Assembly: GCA_947503835.1 (NCBI GenBank)
Contig: CANNFM010000009.1
Span: 160,626-224,625, forward strand
Reading direction: 5' to 3'
Length of the DNA: 64,000 nucleotides
From: an uncultured Aquimarina sp.
GTDB lineage: Bacteria; Bacteroidota; Bacteroidia; Flavobacteriales; Flavobacteriaceae
The stretch's first letter is position 1. Each line of letters begins with the position of its first letter. Shown here one piece after another: positions 35,768 through 46,665 of this stretch. The position numbers and the translations under genes are program-made. The notes below the pieces were generated by a model. That model ran no database searches. It saw nothing but the letters and a program-made list of their open reading frames with translations, and was not told the origin of the DNA.

Positions 35768-37092
35768 TTATATTGTTTTCCGTGTTTTATAACAATATCT
35801 ACATTTTGTAAAAGACTAATATGTCGTAACACATCTCCTTTTACGGCAATAATATCTGCATATTTACCTTCGGTTACGGTTCCAACTTCATTGGCTACAC
35901 CCATCCATAATGAAGGCCAATAGGTTGCTGCACGAATAGCATACATGGGATCGATCCCGAATTGGTTTACCCATACATCTAACTCATTCCAGGTAGATTG
36001 ACTATGAAATTTCATAGGAATACCACTATCTGTTCCTATCATTAAGACTACACCTGCATCCATTAATTGTTTTATTTTAGTTTGCAATGTTGGCTTTCTA
36101 ATCGGGGTTAGCTGAAAATACGGTAAACGATCTTTATGCTTAAAGCTGTTCCTAATATCTGCAATAATGGTATCATGCAACCCTCTGTGCCATGAATCAT
36201 TATCTAAATGCTCACCATTATCTCTTACGTATTCATAATTGTACAACCCTTCTACAGTAGGACACCAAAAAAGTGGCCCAAGATTCATTTGTGCGGTTCG
36301 TTCTCTTATAGCTTCCATCACATCATCTGGATATTTTGGAGCTGAAGAAAGCCCTGTATGTTCAAAACAATCTGCTCCGGCCTTGAGTCCCATCCTAATT
36401 TCTTGAGGTCGATGACCATGAGCTACAACCTTCAGATTATATTTATGTGCTGTATCTACCACAGCTTGTAACTCTGCACTAGTCATTTGATCCTGATCGA
36501 TTAGCTTAACACAATCTACACCTGCATCGGCTAATTTTTTAACTTTCTTTCTAGCATCTTCTACTCCATTGATCCCCCAACGAAAAGCTTCGGTACCGGG
36601 ATAGGGTTTCTTCTGGATAAATGGCCCAGAGACATATAAAGTAGCTCCCGGAATTTCTCCTTTATTGATTCGATCTCTGACTGAAATACTTTCTTTAAGT
36701 GGTGCCCCAAGATCTCTTGCACTAGTAACTCCTGCCATTAATAATTGTTCTGCTGATGAAGGCATAATTACGCTTTCTAATAATGGTGGATATGTTTTAT
36801 CCCAATACGAATAATCGGCATGACCATTAATCATGGTGTGTACATGCATATCCCAAAGGCCAGGAAGCACAGACATTCCTTCGGTAGAAATAACTTTAGC
36901 ATTTTCAGGTATTTTGATGGTATTGATAGTGCCCACGGCTTTTATTTTATCACCTTCGATAATAATGACACTGTTTTGTATTGGTGTAGATCCATAACCA
37001 TCAATTAAGGTTCCTCCGACCAGTGCTTTTACTTGATTTTGTTGTGCAAATGAAAATGTGGTAATCAGTAATCCTAAAAGTAATTTTTGCAT
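35764..37092 (-). CDS. secreted amidohydrolase (imidazolonepropionase/prolidase-like)
   Basis: A 442-residue metal-dependent hydrolase with a signal peptide (ends TFSFAQ). Motifs: 'LPGLWDMHVHT' (HxH, ~70), 'CVKLID' (carbamylated Lys), 'LKVVAHGHRP' and 'CFEHTG' (His ligands) and 'VLMIGTDSGIP' (Asp). Such secreted amidohydrolases act on peptides or cyclic amides. Its last four bases overlap the hydrolase gene, so the pair may degrade one substrate in two steps (inference). Confidence 0.9.
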   Translation of the reverse strand: MQKLLLGLLITTFSFAQQNQVKALVGGTLIDGYGSTPIQNSVIIIEGDKIKAVGTINTIKIPENAKVISTEGMSVLPGLWDMHVHTMINGHADYSYWDKTYPPLLESVIMPSSAEQLLMAGVTSARDLGAPLKESISVRDRINKGEIPGATLYVSGPFIQKKPYPGTEAFRWGINGVEDARKKVKKLADAGVDCVKLIDQDQMTSAELQAVVDTAHKYNLKVVAHGHRPQEIRMGLKAGADCFEHTGLSSAPKYPDDVMEAIRERTAQMNLGPLFWCPTVEGLYNYEYVRDNGEHLDNDSWHRGLHDTIIADIRNSFKHKDRLPYFQLTPIRKPTLQTKIKQLMDAGVVLMIGTDSGIPMKFHSQSTWNELDVWVNQFGIDPMYAIRAATYWPSLWMGVANEVGTVTEGKYADIIAVKGDVLRHISLLQNVDIVIKHGKQYK

Positions 37093-37130
37093 GACGTTTG
37101 TGTTTCTTTAAAGATAAAGAAACTCTAGCA

Positions 37131-37164
37131 AATGATAAACCCCGTTTTAGAACGGGGTTTATCA
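37131..37164 (-). terminator. terminator downstream of icmF
   Basis: AATGATAAACCCCGTT / AACGGGGTTTATCATT with a 4-base loop. On the minus strand the stem lies 78 bases after the icmF stop. Confidence 0.75.
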
Positions 37165-37240
37165 TTTTTCAGGATCTCAAAACAAGTTTGAGATTAGCAA
37201 TCTCTAGGTTTTTGTTATAGTAAAAAGTCTAGAAGGCTAT

Positions 37241-40200
37241 TTACATATTTCTACGGTACTGCCCTCCTACTTCAAACAATGAAGCAGTAATCTGACCTAA
37301 AGAACATTTTTTACATACTTCCATTAAAGCGTCAAAAATATTTTGGTTATTGATCGCTCTTTCTTGTAGATCTCTTAATAATTCTGCAGTTTCATTTATA
37401 TTTTCTTTATGCAATTCATTTAACATTGTTATTTGATACTGCTTTTCTTCTTCTGTAGCACGAATTACTTCTCCAGGCGTTACTGTTGGAGATCCTTTAG
37501 AACTTAAGAATGTATTTACCCCAATAATTGGGAACTCTCCGTTATGCTTCAGCGTTTCATAATACAAACTTTCTTCTTGTATTTTACTACGTTGATACAT
37601 GGTTTCCATAGCACCCAGTACTCCACCTCTTTCTGTAATTCTATCAAATTCGATGAGTACAGCATCTTCAACAAGGTCTGTTAATTCTTCAATAATAAAA
37701 GATCCTTGAATAGGGTTCTCATTTTTGGCCAATCCCAATTCTTTATTGATAATTAACTGAATTGCCATTGCTCTTCGCACAGATTCTTCGGTTGGCGTGG
37801 TAATCGCTTCATCATACGCATTGGTATGTAAAGAATTACAATTATCATAAATCGCGTATAATGCCTGTAAAGTAGTACGAATATCATTGAAATCTATCTC
37901 CTGAGCATGTAACGATCGGCCAGAAGTCTGTATGTGATACTTCAACATTTGCGCTCTTGGATTGGCTCCATATTTATGCTTTAAAGCTTTTGCCCATATC
38001 TTACGAGCAACACGACCAATTACCGCATACTCTGGATCAATTCCATTAGAGAAAAAGAAGGATAAATTTGGACCAAACTTGTTGATATCCATACCACGAC
38101 TTAGATAATACTCTACATAGGTAAACCCGTTTGCCAGTGTTAATGCCAGTTGTGTAATTGGGTTTGCTCCGGCTTCGGCAATATGGTATCCCGAAATCGA
38201 AACCGAATAGAAGTTACGCACTTGTTTCTCAATAAAATATTCTTGTACATCTCCCATCAATCGCAATGCAAACTCTGTAGAGAAAATACAGGTATTTTGC
38301 GCCTGATCTTCTTTAAGAATATCAGCTTGTACGGTACCTCTAACGGTATTCAAGGTTTCTGCTTTGATTTTGTTATAAACATCTGCTGGCAATACTTGAT
38401 CACCGGTAACACCCAATAGCATCAATCCAAGTCCGTCGTTACCTTCTGGAAGATCTCCTTGATATTGTGGGCGTTTAATACCTTTATATATTTTCTTGAT
38501 TTTAGCTTCAACTTCTGCCTCTAGATTATTTTCTTTAATGTATTTCTCGCAATTTTGATCGATTGCGGCATTCATAAAGAACCCTAACAACATTGGAGCC
38601 GGACCATTAATGGTCATACTTACCGATGTCATTGCATGGGTAAGATCAAAACCAGAATATAATTTTTTGGCATCATCTAAACAGCAGATTGACACCCCTG
38701 CATTACCGATTTTACCATAAATATCAGGTCTGTGGTCAGGATCATTACCATATAATGTTACAGAATCAAACGCAGTAGAAAGACGTTTAGCCGGCATTCC
38801 TAAACTCACGTAATGGAAACGGCGATTGGTTCTCTCTGGACCACCTTCTCCTGCAAACATACGGGTGGGGTCTTCACCGGTTCTTTTAAAAGGGTATAAT
38901 CCAGAAGCATACGGAAATTCTCCCGGGACATTTTCTTGTAAACTCCATCTCAAAACATCACCCCAAGCTTCATATTTTGGCAAAGCAACTTTAGGGATTT
39001 GTGTGTGTGATAACGACTCTGTATGGGTTTCAATTTTAATTTCTTTGTCTCTTACTTTAAAAGAATATACAGGATCCTTATACTTTTTAACCTTGCTTGC
39101 CCAAGTGATAATAATTTCCCAATTATAGGGATCTAAGTTAAGTTTCACTCTATCGAACTCAGCTAACAATAATTTTAAAAAATCGGCATTATCATCTTTT
39201 TTAGCATTCCGCAAACTTTCATCATCAATACCATTCTTTGAGAGACCAATAAAACTAACTTCTGCAACGCTACAAATGGTTTTATAAATTCCGAATAATT
39301 TTTGAGCTACTTCAACCTGGGCATCTACGTTTTTATCATATGCTCTATTGTTTTCAGCAATTTCTGATAGATATCTCGTTCTGCTAGGCGGAATCACAAA
39401 TATCTTTTCAGACATTTCTTTAGAGATATGAAAATCCGATTGAAGATCAGCTCCGGTTTTCTCTACCACCTTATCCATGATTGCTTTATAAAGCGTATTC
39501 ATCCCGGGGTCATTAAATTGAGAAGCAATAGTACCATACACTGGTAAATCATCTTGATGCGTGTCCCATAGATTATGGTTACGCATGTATTGCTTTTTCA
39601 CATCACGTAATGCATCTAAAGAACCTCTTTTATCAAATTTGTTAATGGCTACCAGATCAGCAAAATCTAACATATCGATTTTTTCTAGTTGCGTTGCCGC
39701 TCCAAATTCTGGTGTCATCACATACAAAGAGGTATCACTGTGCTCTAAAATTTCGGTATCTGATTGCCCAATACCCGAAGTTTCGAGAATAATGATATCA
39801 AATTCTGCAGCTTTTAAGACTTCAATAGCTTCTGCAACATATTTTGACAATGCTAAATTGGATTGTCGAGTTGCCAATGAACGCATATATACTCTAGGAG
39901 AATTGATGGCATTCATTCTTATACGATCTCCCAACAAAGCTCCTCCTGTTTTACGTTTAGATGGGTCTACAGAGATAATTCCTATTGTTTTTTCTGGGAA
40001 ATCAATTAAAAATCTTCGTACCAGTTCATCAACCAAAGATGATTTACCAGCTCCACCTGTTCCTGTAATTCCTAAAACCGGGGTTTTAGATGTTTTATTT
40101 TTGTTATGTATTTCTTCTAAAGTCTCTCTTGCAATCTCAGGAAAATTTTCTGCCGCAGAAATAACACGTGCAATGGAGCCGATTTCTTTTTCAGCTAAAT

Positions 40201-40675
40201 GATCCGCTTCTCCATTAAGTCCATTTCCGATAGGATAATCAGACTGTTCTACTAAATCATTAATCATTCCTTGCAATCCCAGTTCTCTTCCATCATCTGG
40301 AGAATAGATTCTTGTAATCCCATAATCCATCAAATCCTTAATCTCTTCAGGAAGGATTACACCGCCGCCGCCGCCAAATATTTTAATGTGTTCTGCTCCT
40401 TTCTCTTTTAGCAAATCGTACATATACTTGAAATACTCATTATGCCCGCCTTGGTATGAAGTCATAGCAATAGCATTAGCATCTTCCTGGATCGCGCAAT
40501 TAACGACTTCTTCAACACTACGATCATGACCAAGATGAATAACTTCTACTCCGGTAGACTGTATAATACGACGCATAATATTGATTGCTGCATCATGACC
40601 ATCGAATAGTGAGGCTGCAGTTACAATTCTTACTTTATTCTTGGGGGTATAGGGTGCTACTTGTTTCATTGACAA
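37241..40675 (-). CDS. icmF: fused isobutyryl-CoA mutase (IcmF), B12-dependent
   Basis: A 1144-residue fusion: N-terminal cobalamin-binding domain ('[15 protein letters not shown]', lower axial His in DGHD; '[13 protein letters not shown]'), a MeaB-like G-protein chaperone ('[18 protein letters not shown]', ~205-222, and 'NKFDKRG') and a C-terminal substrate-binding TIM barrel ('[14 protein letters not shown]', '[10 protein letters not shown]'). IcmF interconverts isobutyryl- and n-butyryl-CoA, and may also act on pivalyl- or isovaleryl-CoA. The fused GTPase loads and protects B12. Monocistronic. Confidence 0.95.
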   Translation of the reverse strand: MSMKQVAPYTPKNKVRIVTAASLFDGHDAAINIMRRIIQSTGVEVIHLGHDRSVEEVVNCAIQEDANAIAMTSYQGGHNEYFKYMYDLLKEKGAEHIKIFGGGGGVILPEEIKDLMDYGITRIYSPDDGRELGLQGMINDLVEQSDYPIGNGLNGEADHLAEKEIGSIARVISAAENFPEIARETLEEIHNKNKTSKTPVLGITGTGGAGKSSLVDELVRRFLIDFPEKTIGIISVDPSKRKTGGALLGDRIRMNAINSPRVYMRSLATRQSNLALSKYVAEAIEVLKAAEFDIIILETSGIGQSDTEILEHSDTSLYVMTPEFGAATQLEKIDMLDFADLVAINKFDKRGSLDALRDVKKQYMRNHNLWDTHQDDLPVYGTIASQFNDPGMNTLYKAIMDKVVEKTGADLQSDFHISKEMSEKIFVIPPSRTRYLSEIAENNRAYDKNVDAQVEVAQKLFGIYKTICSVAEVSFIGLSKNGIDDESLRNAKKDDNADFLKLLLAEFDRVKLNLDPYNWEIIITWASKVKKYKDPVYSFKVRDKEIKIETHTESLSHTQIPKVALPKYEAWGDVLRWSLQENVPGEFPYASGLYPFKRTGEDPTRMFAGEGGPERTNRRFHYVSLGMPAKRLSTAFDSVTLYGNDPDHRPDIYGKIGNAGVSICCLDDAKKLYSGFDLTHAMTSVSMTINGPAPMLLGFFMNAAIDQNCEKYIKENNLEAEVEAKIKKIYKGIKRPQYQGDLPEGNDGLGLMLLGVTGDQVLPADVYNKIKAETLNTVRGTVQADILKEDQAQNTCIFSTEFALRLMGDVQEYFIEKQVRNFYSVSISGYHIAEAGANPITQLALTLANGFTYVEYYLSRGMDINKFGPNLSFFFSNGIDPEYAVIGRVARKIWAKALKHKYGANPRAQMLKYHIQTSGRSLHAQEIDFNDIRTTLQALYAIYDNCNSLHTNAYDEAITTPTEESVRRAMAIQLIINKELGLAKNENPIQGSFIIEELTDLVEDAVLIEFDRITERGGVLGAMETMYQRSKIQEESLYYETLKHNGEFPIIGVNTFLSSKGSPTVTPGEVIRATEEEKQYQITMLNELHKENINETAELLRDLQERAINNQNIFDALMEVCKKCSLGQITASLFEVGGQYRRNM

Positions 40676-40942
40676 TAAATAGTGATTTTAATGCTGCTAA
40701 TTTACGAAATTGACATCGAAAAGGATTATTTTTTTAGAATTATATAATTTACTCAACCAAACTTGTTGAATCATTGACTATATTGCAAACAAGTTACATA
40801 TAGCTTGGCTTAGTACACTATAAAATATCAAAAAAAACTCAAAAAATGTTTAATCATTTGTTAATACAATTGTTAAACGTTTTTAATCTGATATCAGAAA
40901 ACGATATCTTCCTCGAGAATTGATAATCAAATTTATGTCAAA

Positions 40943-43558
40943 ATGAAAATTACATCATCAAAAAGCAAATTATTTTTGCTTTCATTTCTCTTTGTTTTAG
41001 GAATAGGAATTGAAGGTATTCATGCACAAAAAAAGAAAAGAAAATCAAAGAAAGATCAAAAAGAACAAGTAGACACTTCTAAGGAAGAAAAGGAAGAAGA
41101 AAAAACTATTGAAGAGCTCACTAAAAAAAGTGAAAAAATTGAAGGGCTTTTTACCATGTATCGGGATACTATCGATGGGACTACACACATGTTGGTAACC
41201 AAAGATCAAATCGGAAAGGAATTCATCTATTTTAGTCAGGTTTCTGATGGAGTTTTAGATGCAGGTGCTTTTAGAGGAGCTTATTTTGGTTCTAAAGTTT
41301 TTAAAATCGAAAGGCATTTTAACAAAATAGAGTTTGTTACACAGAACTCTTCATTCTATTTTGATAAAAACAATGCATTATCTAAATCTTCTCACGCCAA
41401 TATCAGTGAAGGGGTTATGGCTAGTTTAAAAGTAGAGGCTCAGGATGATAAAAAAGGAATCTATCTTATCAAATCTGATGACCTTTTCTTAAAAGAGACA
41501 TTTGAACAAGTTAAACCTCCTAATTATCCTAAACAGTCTCCTCATGCATTTAAATTAGGAACACTTAGCAAAGAAAAAACCAAAATTAAAACTATAAAAA
41601 ATTACCCAGAAAACACGAATATTAATAGCCACTATGTATATTCTAATTCGTCTGTTCTTAATGGAGGCTCTAATGCAGTAAGTGATGGTAGAAATGTAAC
41701 CATTAAAGTAGAACATAGCTTAATTGCCATGCCTCAAAATGATTATCAACCAAGGTTTGATGATCCTAGAATTGGGTATTTCCTGACGCAGGTAACAGAT
41801 ATGACATCTGCTAGTGCTACTCCCTATAGAGATTTGGTTCATCGTTGGAATTTGGTGAAGAAAGATAAAAATGCCGCAGTTTCAGAACCTGTTCAACCTA
41901 TAGAATGGTGGATAGAAAACACAACTCCGATAGAATTTAGAGAAACTATTAAGGAAGCTGTTTTAGAATGGAACAAAGCTTTTGAAAAAGCAGGTTTTAA
42001 AAATGCTATAGTGGTAAAAATACAACCAGACGATGCAAAATGGGATGCAGGAGATATTAGATATAATGTACTAAGATGGACTTCTTCACCTCAACCTCCT
42101 TTTGGTGGGTATGGACCTAGTTTTGTAAATCCAAGAACTGGTGAGATTTTGGGTGCAGATATTATGTTAGAATATGTGTATCACACCAATCGTGTAAAAT
42201 ATGACAGACTATTTAATCTTGCAGCAAGTGATGAGCTGGCACAAGAAACATATTCTGTACTAAATAAAGACAAGCATATCTATTGCTCATACGGACATGT
42301 AATGCAAGAAAACTCATTATTAGGGTATACTGCATTATTGGCTGCTGATGCTAATGATAATGAAATGAAAGGCATGAGAATGGAAGCCATGAAAGAATTA
42401 ATCATGCATGAGGTAGGTCATACACTTGGATTAAATCATAATATGAAAGCTAGCCAGTTGTTTACTCCAGAACAACTTGGCAATCGTGAATTTATTAAAG
42501 GAAAATGCCTTACAGGCTCTGTAATGGATTATACAATAATCAACTTAACGAATGATAAATTAAATCAAGGTCAATATTTCTCGACTACCGTAGGACCCTA
42601 TGACAATTGGGCTATCCAATACGGATATACTCCTGTAAAATCTAATAGTGAATTAGAAAAAATTGCAAATCAATCTAACAAACCAGAGTTAATTTTCGGT
42701 AATGACGCAGATGATATGCGTTCTCCTGGTAAAGCTATCGATCCTCGTGTTATGACAGGAGACATGTCTAATGATCAGATTACGTATTCAATTAACAGAA
42801 TGGAACTGGTTAATGATTTAATGCCAAAAATCAAATCGAAATTTAATAAGAAAGGGCAATCGTATCAAGAGCTAAGACAAGCCTACTACATTTTGAGAGG
42901 TCAATATGGTCGGGCTGGAGATGTAATTTCAAGATTTATTGGTGGCGTTTATGTAGACAGAAGTATGATAGGTCAAGATATAAATACCAAACCCTATACG
43001 CCTGTTAGTTATAAAGATCAAAAAAGAGCAATGAGTGCGTTAAAAAAATATGTATTTGCTCCTAATGCATACGAAGCTCCCAATGATTTATACAATTATA
43101 TCGCTATGCAACGAAGAGGATATAATTTCTTTGAATCCCCAGAAGATCCAAAAATTCATGATTTAGTTCTTTATTTTCAAAAGAGAATTCTAAATCATGT
43201 TTTACATCCAAACACGCTTCAGAGAATTACAGATTCTGAACTCTATGGTAATACCTATCAGTTATCAGAATTTATGACCGATTTGAACAATGCTATATTT
43301 AAGGAAGATGCTTCAGGGACTATAAATACATTTAGACAGAATCTTCAGCTAGAATATACCAAAAGATTGACCAATATACTTGGTAAATCAAATCCTGATC
43401 AAAAAGTAAAGTATACATACGCCGCTAAATCAATGGCTCTTTACAATCTAAAAAGAATTAAATTGATGGTTGCCAATACAAATGGCGATAGACTAACAAA
43501 AGCGCATAAAGACCACCTTAGAACAATAATTAACAATACTATCGAAGACATTAAATAA
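40943..43558 (+). CDS. secreted zinc metalloprotease (DUF5117/DUF5118 type)
   Basis: An 871-residue protein with a signal peptide ending 'IHAQ' and a very basic/acidic linker (KKKRKSKKDQKE). The zinc site is 'IMHEVGHTLGLNHNMKAS' near residue 490 (HExxHxxxxxH, metzincin-like), with 'VMDYTIINL' as a Met-turn. N-terminal DUF5118 and DUF5117 parts are recognisable ('LFTMYRDTIDGTTHMLVT'). Family members are common in Bacteroidetes; substrates are unknown. It is a single gene with a 267-base leader region upstream (40676-40942), in which I find nothing I can support. Confidence 0.9.
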   Translation: MKITSSKSKLFLLSFLFVLGIGIEGIHAQKKKRKSKKDQKEQVDTSKEEKEEEKTIEELTKKSEKIEGLFTMYRDTIDGTTHMLVTKDQIGKEFIYFSQVSDGVLDAGAFRGAYFGSKVFKIERHFNKIEFVTQNSSFYFDKNNALSKSSHANISEGVMASLKVEAQDDKKGIYLIKSDDLFLKETFEQVKPPNYPKQSPHAFKLGTLSKEKTKIKTIKNYPENTNINSHYVYSNSSVLNGGSNAVSDGRNVTIKVEHSLIAMPQNDYQPRFDDPRIGYFLTQVTDMTSASATPYRDLVHRWNLVKKDKNAAVSEPVQPIEWWIENTTPIEFRETIKEAVLEWNKAFEKAGFKNAIVVKIQPDDAKWDAGDIRYNVLRWTSSPQPPFGGYGPSFVNPRTGEILGADIMLEYVYHTNRVKYDRLFNLAASDELAQETYSVLNKDKHIYCSYGHVMQENSLLGYTALLAADANDNEMKGMRMEAMKELIMHEVGHTLGLNHNMKASQLFTPEQLGNREFIKGKCLTGSVMDYTIINLTNDKLNQGQYFSTTVGPYDNWAIQYGYTPVKSNSELEKIANQSNKPELIFGNDADDMRSPGKAIDPRVMTGDMSNDQITYSINRMELVNDLMPKIKSKFNKKGQSYQELRQAYYILRGQYGRAGDVISRFIGGVYVDRSMIGQDINTKPYTPVSYKDQKRAMSALKKYVFAPNAYEAPNDLYNYIAMQRRGYNFFESPEDPKIHDLVLYFQKRILNHVLHPNTLQRITDSELYGNTYQLSEFMTDLNNAIFKEDASGTINTFRQNLQLEYTKRLTNILGKSNPDQKVKYTYAAKSMALYNLKRIKLMVANTNGDRLTKAHKDHLRTIINNTIEDIK

Positions 43559-43586
43559 CCTTAATAATAGTTTATTACTTATACAC

Positions 43587-43622
43587 AAAGGCTGATTACT
43601 ATTAAAATCAGCCTTTATTTTT
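43587..43622 (+). terminator. terminator downstream of the metalloprotease gene
   Basis: AAAGGCTGATT / AATCAGCCTTT, 8-base loop, then a T-rich run. Confidence 0.85.
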
Positions 43623-43757
43623 TATAAATAATTCATAAAAACCCACAATACATTTTCAATTGATTAAAAACAAAGCAAAATAGCGAACCTTTAGTCTAAA
43701 TAATTGGAAATATCATTCTAATAATAGTAAGTTTATCGATGGAAAACATGTATTAGA

Positions 43758-44612
43758 ATGAAAAAAACGACACTCCTTATTAATTGCCTTGATAAAAAAG
43801 GAATAATTGCGACGGTAACTAACTTTATTTTAGCTAAAAAAGGAAATACGGTATATATAGAACAACATATAGATCGTGAGTTAGGAGAATTTTTTATGAG
43901 ATTAGAGTGTGAATTTGATCAGGATGAAGAAAAACTAGCTTTATTTAAAGAATCTTTTAATACACAAGTTGCAGAAAACTACAATATGCATTGGGAAATG
44001 TATAATACAGAAAAAAAACCTAAACTGGCTTTATTTGTATCTAAATACTCTCATTGTCTTTATGATATTTTAGGTAGATATGCTGCCGGAGAACTAAAGG
44101 TGAAAATCCCTATAATTATAAGCAATCATGAAGATCTTAGACATATTGCAGATTCGTTTAATATTCCTTTTAAACATATCCCTATAACTAAAGAAAACAA
44201 ACAACAAGCCGAAGCGGAACAAATAGAAACACTAAAAGATTATAAAATCGATTTTATTGTCTTGGCAAGGTATATGCAAATTCTATCTTCTAATTTCGTA
44301 GATCAGTTTCCTAATAAGATTATAAACATACATCATTCTTTTTTACCTGCTTTTCCCGGAGCAAAACCATATCATTCTGCCTATGAAAGAGGTGTGAAAA
44401 TTATAGGAGCTACTAGTCATTATGTAACTTCAGATCTTGATGAAGGACCTATTATTGAGCAAGAAGTCGTGCGAGTATCTCATATTCATAATGTACAGGA
44501 TTTTATCCTAAAAGGAAGAGATCTGGAAAAAATCGTATTATCCAGAGCAATTAAACATCATGTCGAAAGAAAGGTTCTGGTGTACAATAATAAAACTGTG
44601 ATTTTTTCATAA
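43758..44612 (+). CDS. purU: formyltetrahydrofolate deformylase
   Basis: The 284-residue protein hydrolyses 10-formyl-THF to formate and THF. N-terminal ACT domain (residues 4-75: 'LINCLDKKGIIATVTNFI') and C-terminal formyltransferase-like domain with 'VLARYMQILS' and 'INIHHSFLPAFPGAKPY' (catalytic His/Asp region). Both match PurU rather than GART. The last six bases overlap the convergent PqqB-like gene. Confidence 0.94.
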   Translation: MKKTTLLINCLDKKGIIATVTNFILAKKGNTVYIEQHIDRELGEFFMRLECEFDQDEEKLALFKESFNTQVAENYNMHWEMYNTEKKPKLALFVSKYSHCLYDILGRYAAGELKVKIPIIISNHEDLRHIADSFNIPFKHIPITKENKQQAEAEQIETLKDYKIDFIVLARYMQILSSNFVDQFPNKIINIHHSFLPAFPGAKPYHSAYERGVKIIGATSHYVTSDLDEGPIIEQEVVRVSHIHNVQDFILKGRDLEKIVLSRAIKHHVERKVLVYNNKTVIFS

Positions 44613-45563
44613 GGGAAGAACATCTCCAAAGTTAGCAAAGCGATAGCCTTCTTTTTCGAGAATTAACCTCTCCTTGTTATTTTGTTGAATTGCAGGATTT
44701 GAATGATTAAAATGAATAAATATAATTTTAGATTTTACTTGCTTTGATTCATTTTTAAATAGGGCAATAGTCTCTTCAACAAAAGGATGTGGAACTTCTG
44801 ACATAGGCCTCGGAATTTCACCATCTTTAAAGAATGTTGCATCAATAAATGCATAATCTACTTGTTTTACCTCTTCAACAATATTCTTCTGCCAAAGTGA
44901 CCATTTATTAATATCAGGAATAAACAATGCAGTTTTTGTATTCCCCACTATCTTATACCCTACAGTCTCGGTGTATTCATCTCTATGAGGCACAAGAAAC
45001 GGAATAACTCTTAAGGTCTTGGTTATCGATATTTCTACATCTGCCTGAATTGGTTTTATATCTATATTTTTAAGACGAACTAACTGTGACCAAGGACCGT
45101 TTGTTTCTAAAAATGATTTCATTTTTGGCATTGCATAAACCGATATATTCTTAGCCCCCATTGCTTCTCTACCAAAATGCATTAACCCCGTATAATGACC
45201 CATATGAGCATGAGTAAGAAAAATTCCATCTACAATAACCTCGTTCTGCAAATGATTCCTATCCAGAATTGCTAATTGCTCTGGCATATCTGGAGTGGCC
45301 TCAAACAAAAATTTCTTATTTTCTTTTTGATCAACCAACCCTAATGAAACCACTAATTCCTTATTCGCATATCCATTTTTAACTGCAAAAAATTCTTTTG
45401 TGTTATTGATATGAGGAAAACCTCCATCTTGTGCAATCCCTAATACAGTAATATACTGATCGGGTTTAATCGACACTTTAACCTCTTCTTTTAATGATAC
45501 ATTTTCATTTTTACATGAAATAATTAAAATAGATACAACTAAAAAAATTAAATTTGATCTCAT
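44607..45563 (-). CDS. PqqB-like metallo-beta-lactamase-fold lipoprotein
   Basis: A 318-residue protein with a lipobox ('VSILIISCKNEN') and an MBL fold: 'GIFLTHAHMGHYTGLMHFG' supplies the HxHxxH-like metal site, and 'YITVLGIAQDGGFPH' is the family's N-terminal strand. It resembles PqqB, but no other pqq gene is near and the signal peptide suggests a periplasmic hydrolase; PQQ synthesis is therefore doubtful. Confidence 0.78.
   Translation of the reverse strand: MRSNLIFLVVSILIISCKNENVSLKEEVKVSIKPDQYITVLGIAQDGGFPHINNTKEFFAVKNGYANKELVVSLGLVDQKENKKFLFEATPDMPEQLAILDRNHLQNEVIVDGIFLTHAHMGHYTGLMHFGREAMGAKNISVYAMPKMKSFLETNGPWSQLVRLKNIDIKPIQADVEISITKTLRVIPFLVPHRDEYTETVGYKIVGNTKTALFIPDINKWSLWQKNIVEEVKQVDYAFIDATFFKDGEIPRPMSEVPHPFVEETIALFKNESKQVKSKIIFIHFNHSNPAIQQNNKERLILEKEGYRFANFGDVLPL
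45549..45556 (+). promoter_or_regulatory. -7 box (TAAATTTG) for the DUF4197 gene
   Basis: TAAATTTG lies inside the 5' end of the divergent PqqB-like gene, 43 bases before the DUF4197 ATG. The opposite-strand box at 45582 faces it. Confidence 0.4.
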
Positions 45564-45581
45564 CTTATTAACTTATACCCT

Positions 45582-45589
45582 CAAATCTA
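45582..45589 (-). promoter_or_regulatory. -7 box (TAGATTTG) for the PqqB-like gene
   Basis: The minus strand has TAGATTTG 19 bases before the start codon of the PqqB-like gene. With the plus-strand box at 45549 the two transcripts would overlap by about a dozen bases. Confidence 0.4.
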
Positions 45590-45598
45590 CAAGAAATT

Positions 45599-46312
45599 AT
45601 GAAAAAGCTTATTATTATATGTATTGTTATGTTGTTATCGAGTTGTGCAGAACTTCAACAAGTTGTAAATAGTCTGCCGCAAACTACAGGAGGTTTTGGA
45701 GTAAGTAATATAGATATTGCCAATGGACTTAGACAGGCTCTTGACAACGGCATAGACAAACAGGTGAAAAAGCTTACCTTAAAAGATGGTTTTTACCGTA
45801 ATCAACTGGTTAAGATTCTTCTTCCGCAAGAATTACGAAAAGTTGACAAAACCTTAAGAGATGTTGGACTTGGTAAACTTGCAGACGAAGGATTAAGAGC
45901 CATTAATCGAGCTGCAGAAGACGCGGTTAAAGAAGCCACTCCTATATTTGTGAGCGCCGTTAAGCAAATCACATTTGCCGATGCACGCCAGATACTTTTG
46001 GGCAATGACAATGCAGCTACTTCTTATCTTCAAACTAAAACTAACGCTGCGTTATACTCAAAATTTAATCCCGTAATTAATAGATCTTTTTCTAAAGTTG
46101 GGGCAGATAAAATTTGGTCTAATATTATCAATAAATACAACGCCCTTCCTCTTACGAATAATGTAAATCCTGATCTTACCGATTATGTTACACAACAAGC
46201 TCTTAAGGGTGTTTATAAAATGATTTCTATTGAAGAAAAAGAAATTAGAACCAAGCTTAGTTCTAGAACCAGTGATTTATTAAGAAGAGTGTTTGCCTTA
46301 CAGGATAACTAG
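45599..46312 (+). CDS. DUF4197 lipoprotein
   Basis: A 237-residue helical lipoprotein (lipobox 'IVMLLSSCAELQ'). 'FYRNQLVKILLPQELRKVDKTLR' and 'FVSAVKQITFADARQILLGNDNAATSYL' (each in part) are DUF4197 features. Function is unknown. Divergent from the PqqB-like gene with only 35 bases between starts. Confidence 0.88.
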   Translation: MKKLIIICIVMLLSSCAELQQVVNSLPQTTGGFGVSNIDIANGLRQALDNGIDKQVKKLTLKDGFYRNQLVKILLPQELRKVDKTLRDVGLGKLADEGLRAINRAAEDAVKEATPIFVSAVKQITFADARQILLGNDNAATSYLQTKTNAALYSKFNPVINRSFSKVGADKIWSNIINKYNALPLTNNVNPDLTDYVTQQALKGVYKMISIEEKEIRTKLSSRTSDLLRRVFALQDN

Positions 46313-46435
46313 TTATAAATCATAATTGTACTTATATTTTGATTCAAACACTAGCCTAAACGATTATTTTGACCATTTACCACAACTTTATACAATGTTA
46401 ACTGATCATTAAGAGGTCTTAGCTATATTATCCCG

Positions 46436-46443
46436 TAATTTTG
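46436..46443 (+). promoter_or_regulatory. -7 box (TAATTTTG) for the Lacal_2735-like gene
   Basis: Exact TAnnTTTG match 28 bases upstream of the small gene's ATG. Confidence 0.45.
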
Positions 46444-46470
46444 CATATATAATTGTAAGATGGAAAACCA

Positions 46471-46650
46471 ATGTTTGGCTGGTTAAGAAACAAAAGTGAA
46501 CTACAAAAATTGCAAAGCGCCTATTGTAAACTAATGAGGAGCGCATATAAAACTGCTGTAAAAGACAAAAGCAAAAGTGACTTATTGCATAAAAAAGCTA
46601 ATGAAATTCTAACACAAATAAAGGAAATAGAAAGCCATTCGATTTTCTAG
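46471..46650 (+). CDS. Lacal_2735-like small protein
   Basis: A 59-residue protein, MFGWLRNKSELQKLQSAYCK..., with a single helical segment rich in K/E and a conserved start 'MFxxxxxKSELxKL...Y.KLM..AY'. This pattern is what I recall for the Lacal_2735/DUF6435 family of Bacteroidetes. Role unknown. It has its own promoter box, which supports it being real despite its length. Confidence 0.7.
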   Translation: MFGWLRNKSELQKLQSAYCKLMRSAYKTAVKDKSKSDLLHKKANEILTQIKEIESHSIF

Positions 46651-46665
46651 AAACCCACTTCTTTT

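Noticed and set aside
39561..40202. 213-codon frame antisense to icmF
   Set aside because: It mirrors a conserved coding region on the other strand and has no recognisable protein features.
44607..45563. PQQ biosynthesis locus
   Set aside because: No pqqA, C, D or E gene is near and the protein is a lipoprotein, so only a PqqB-like fold is claimed.
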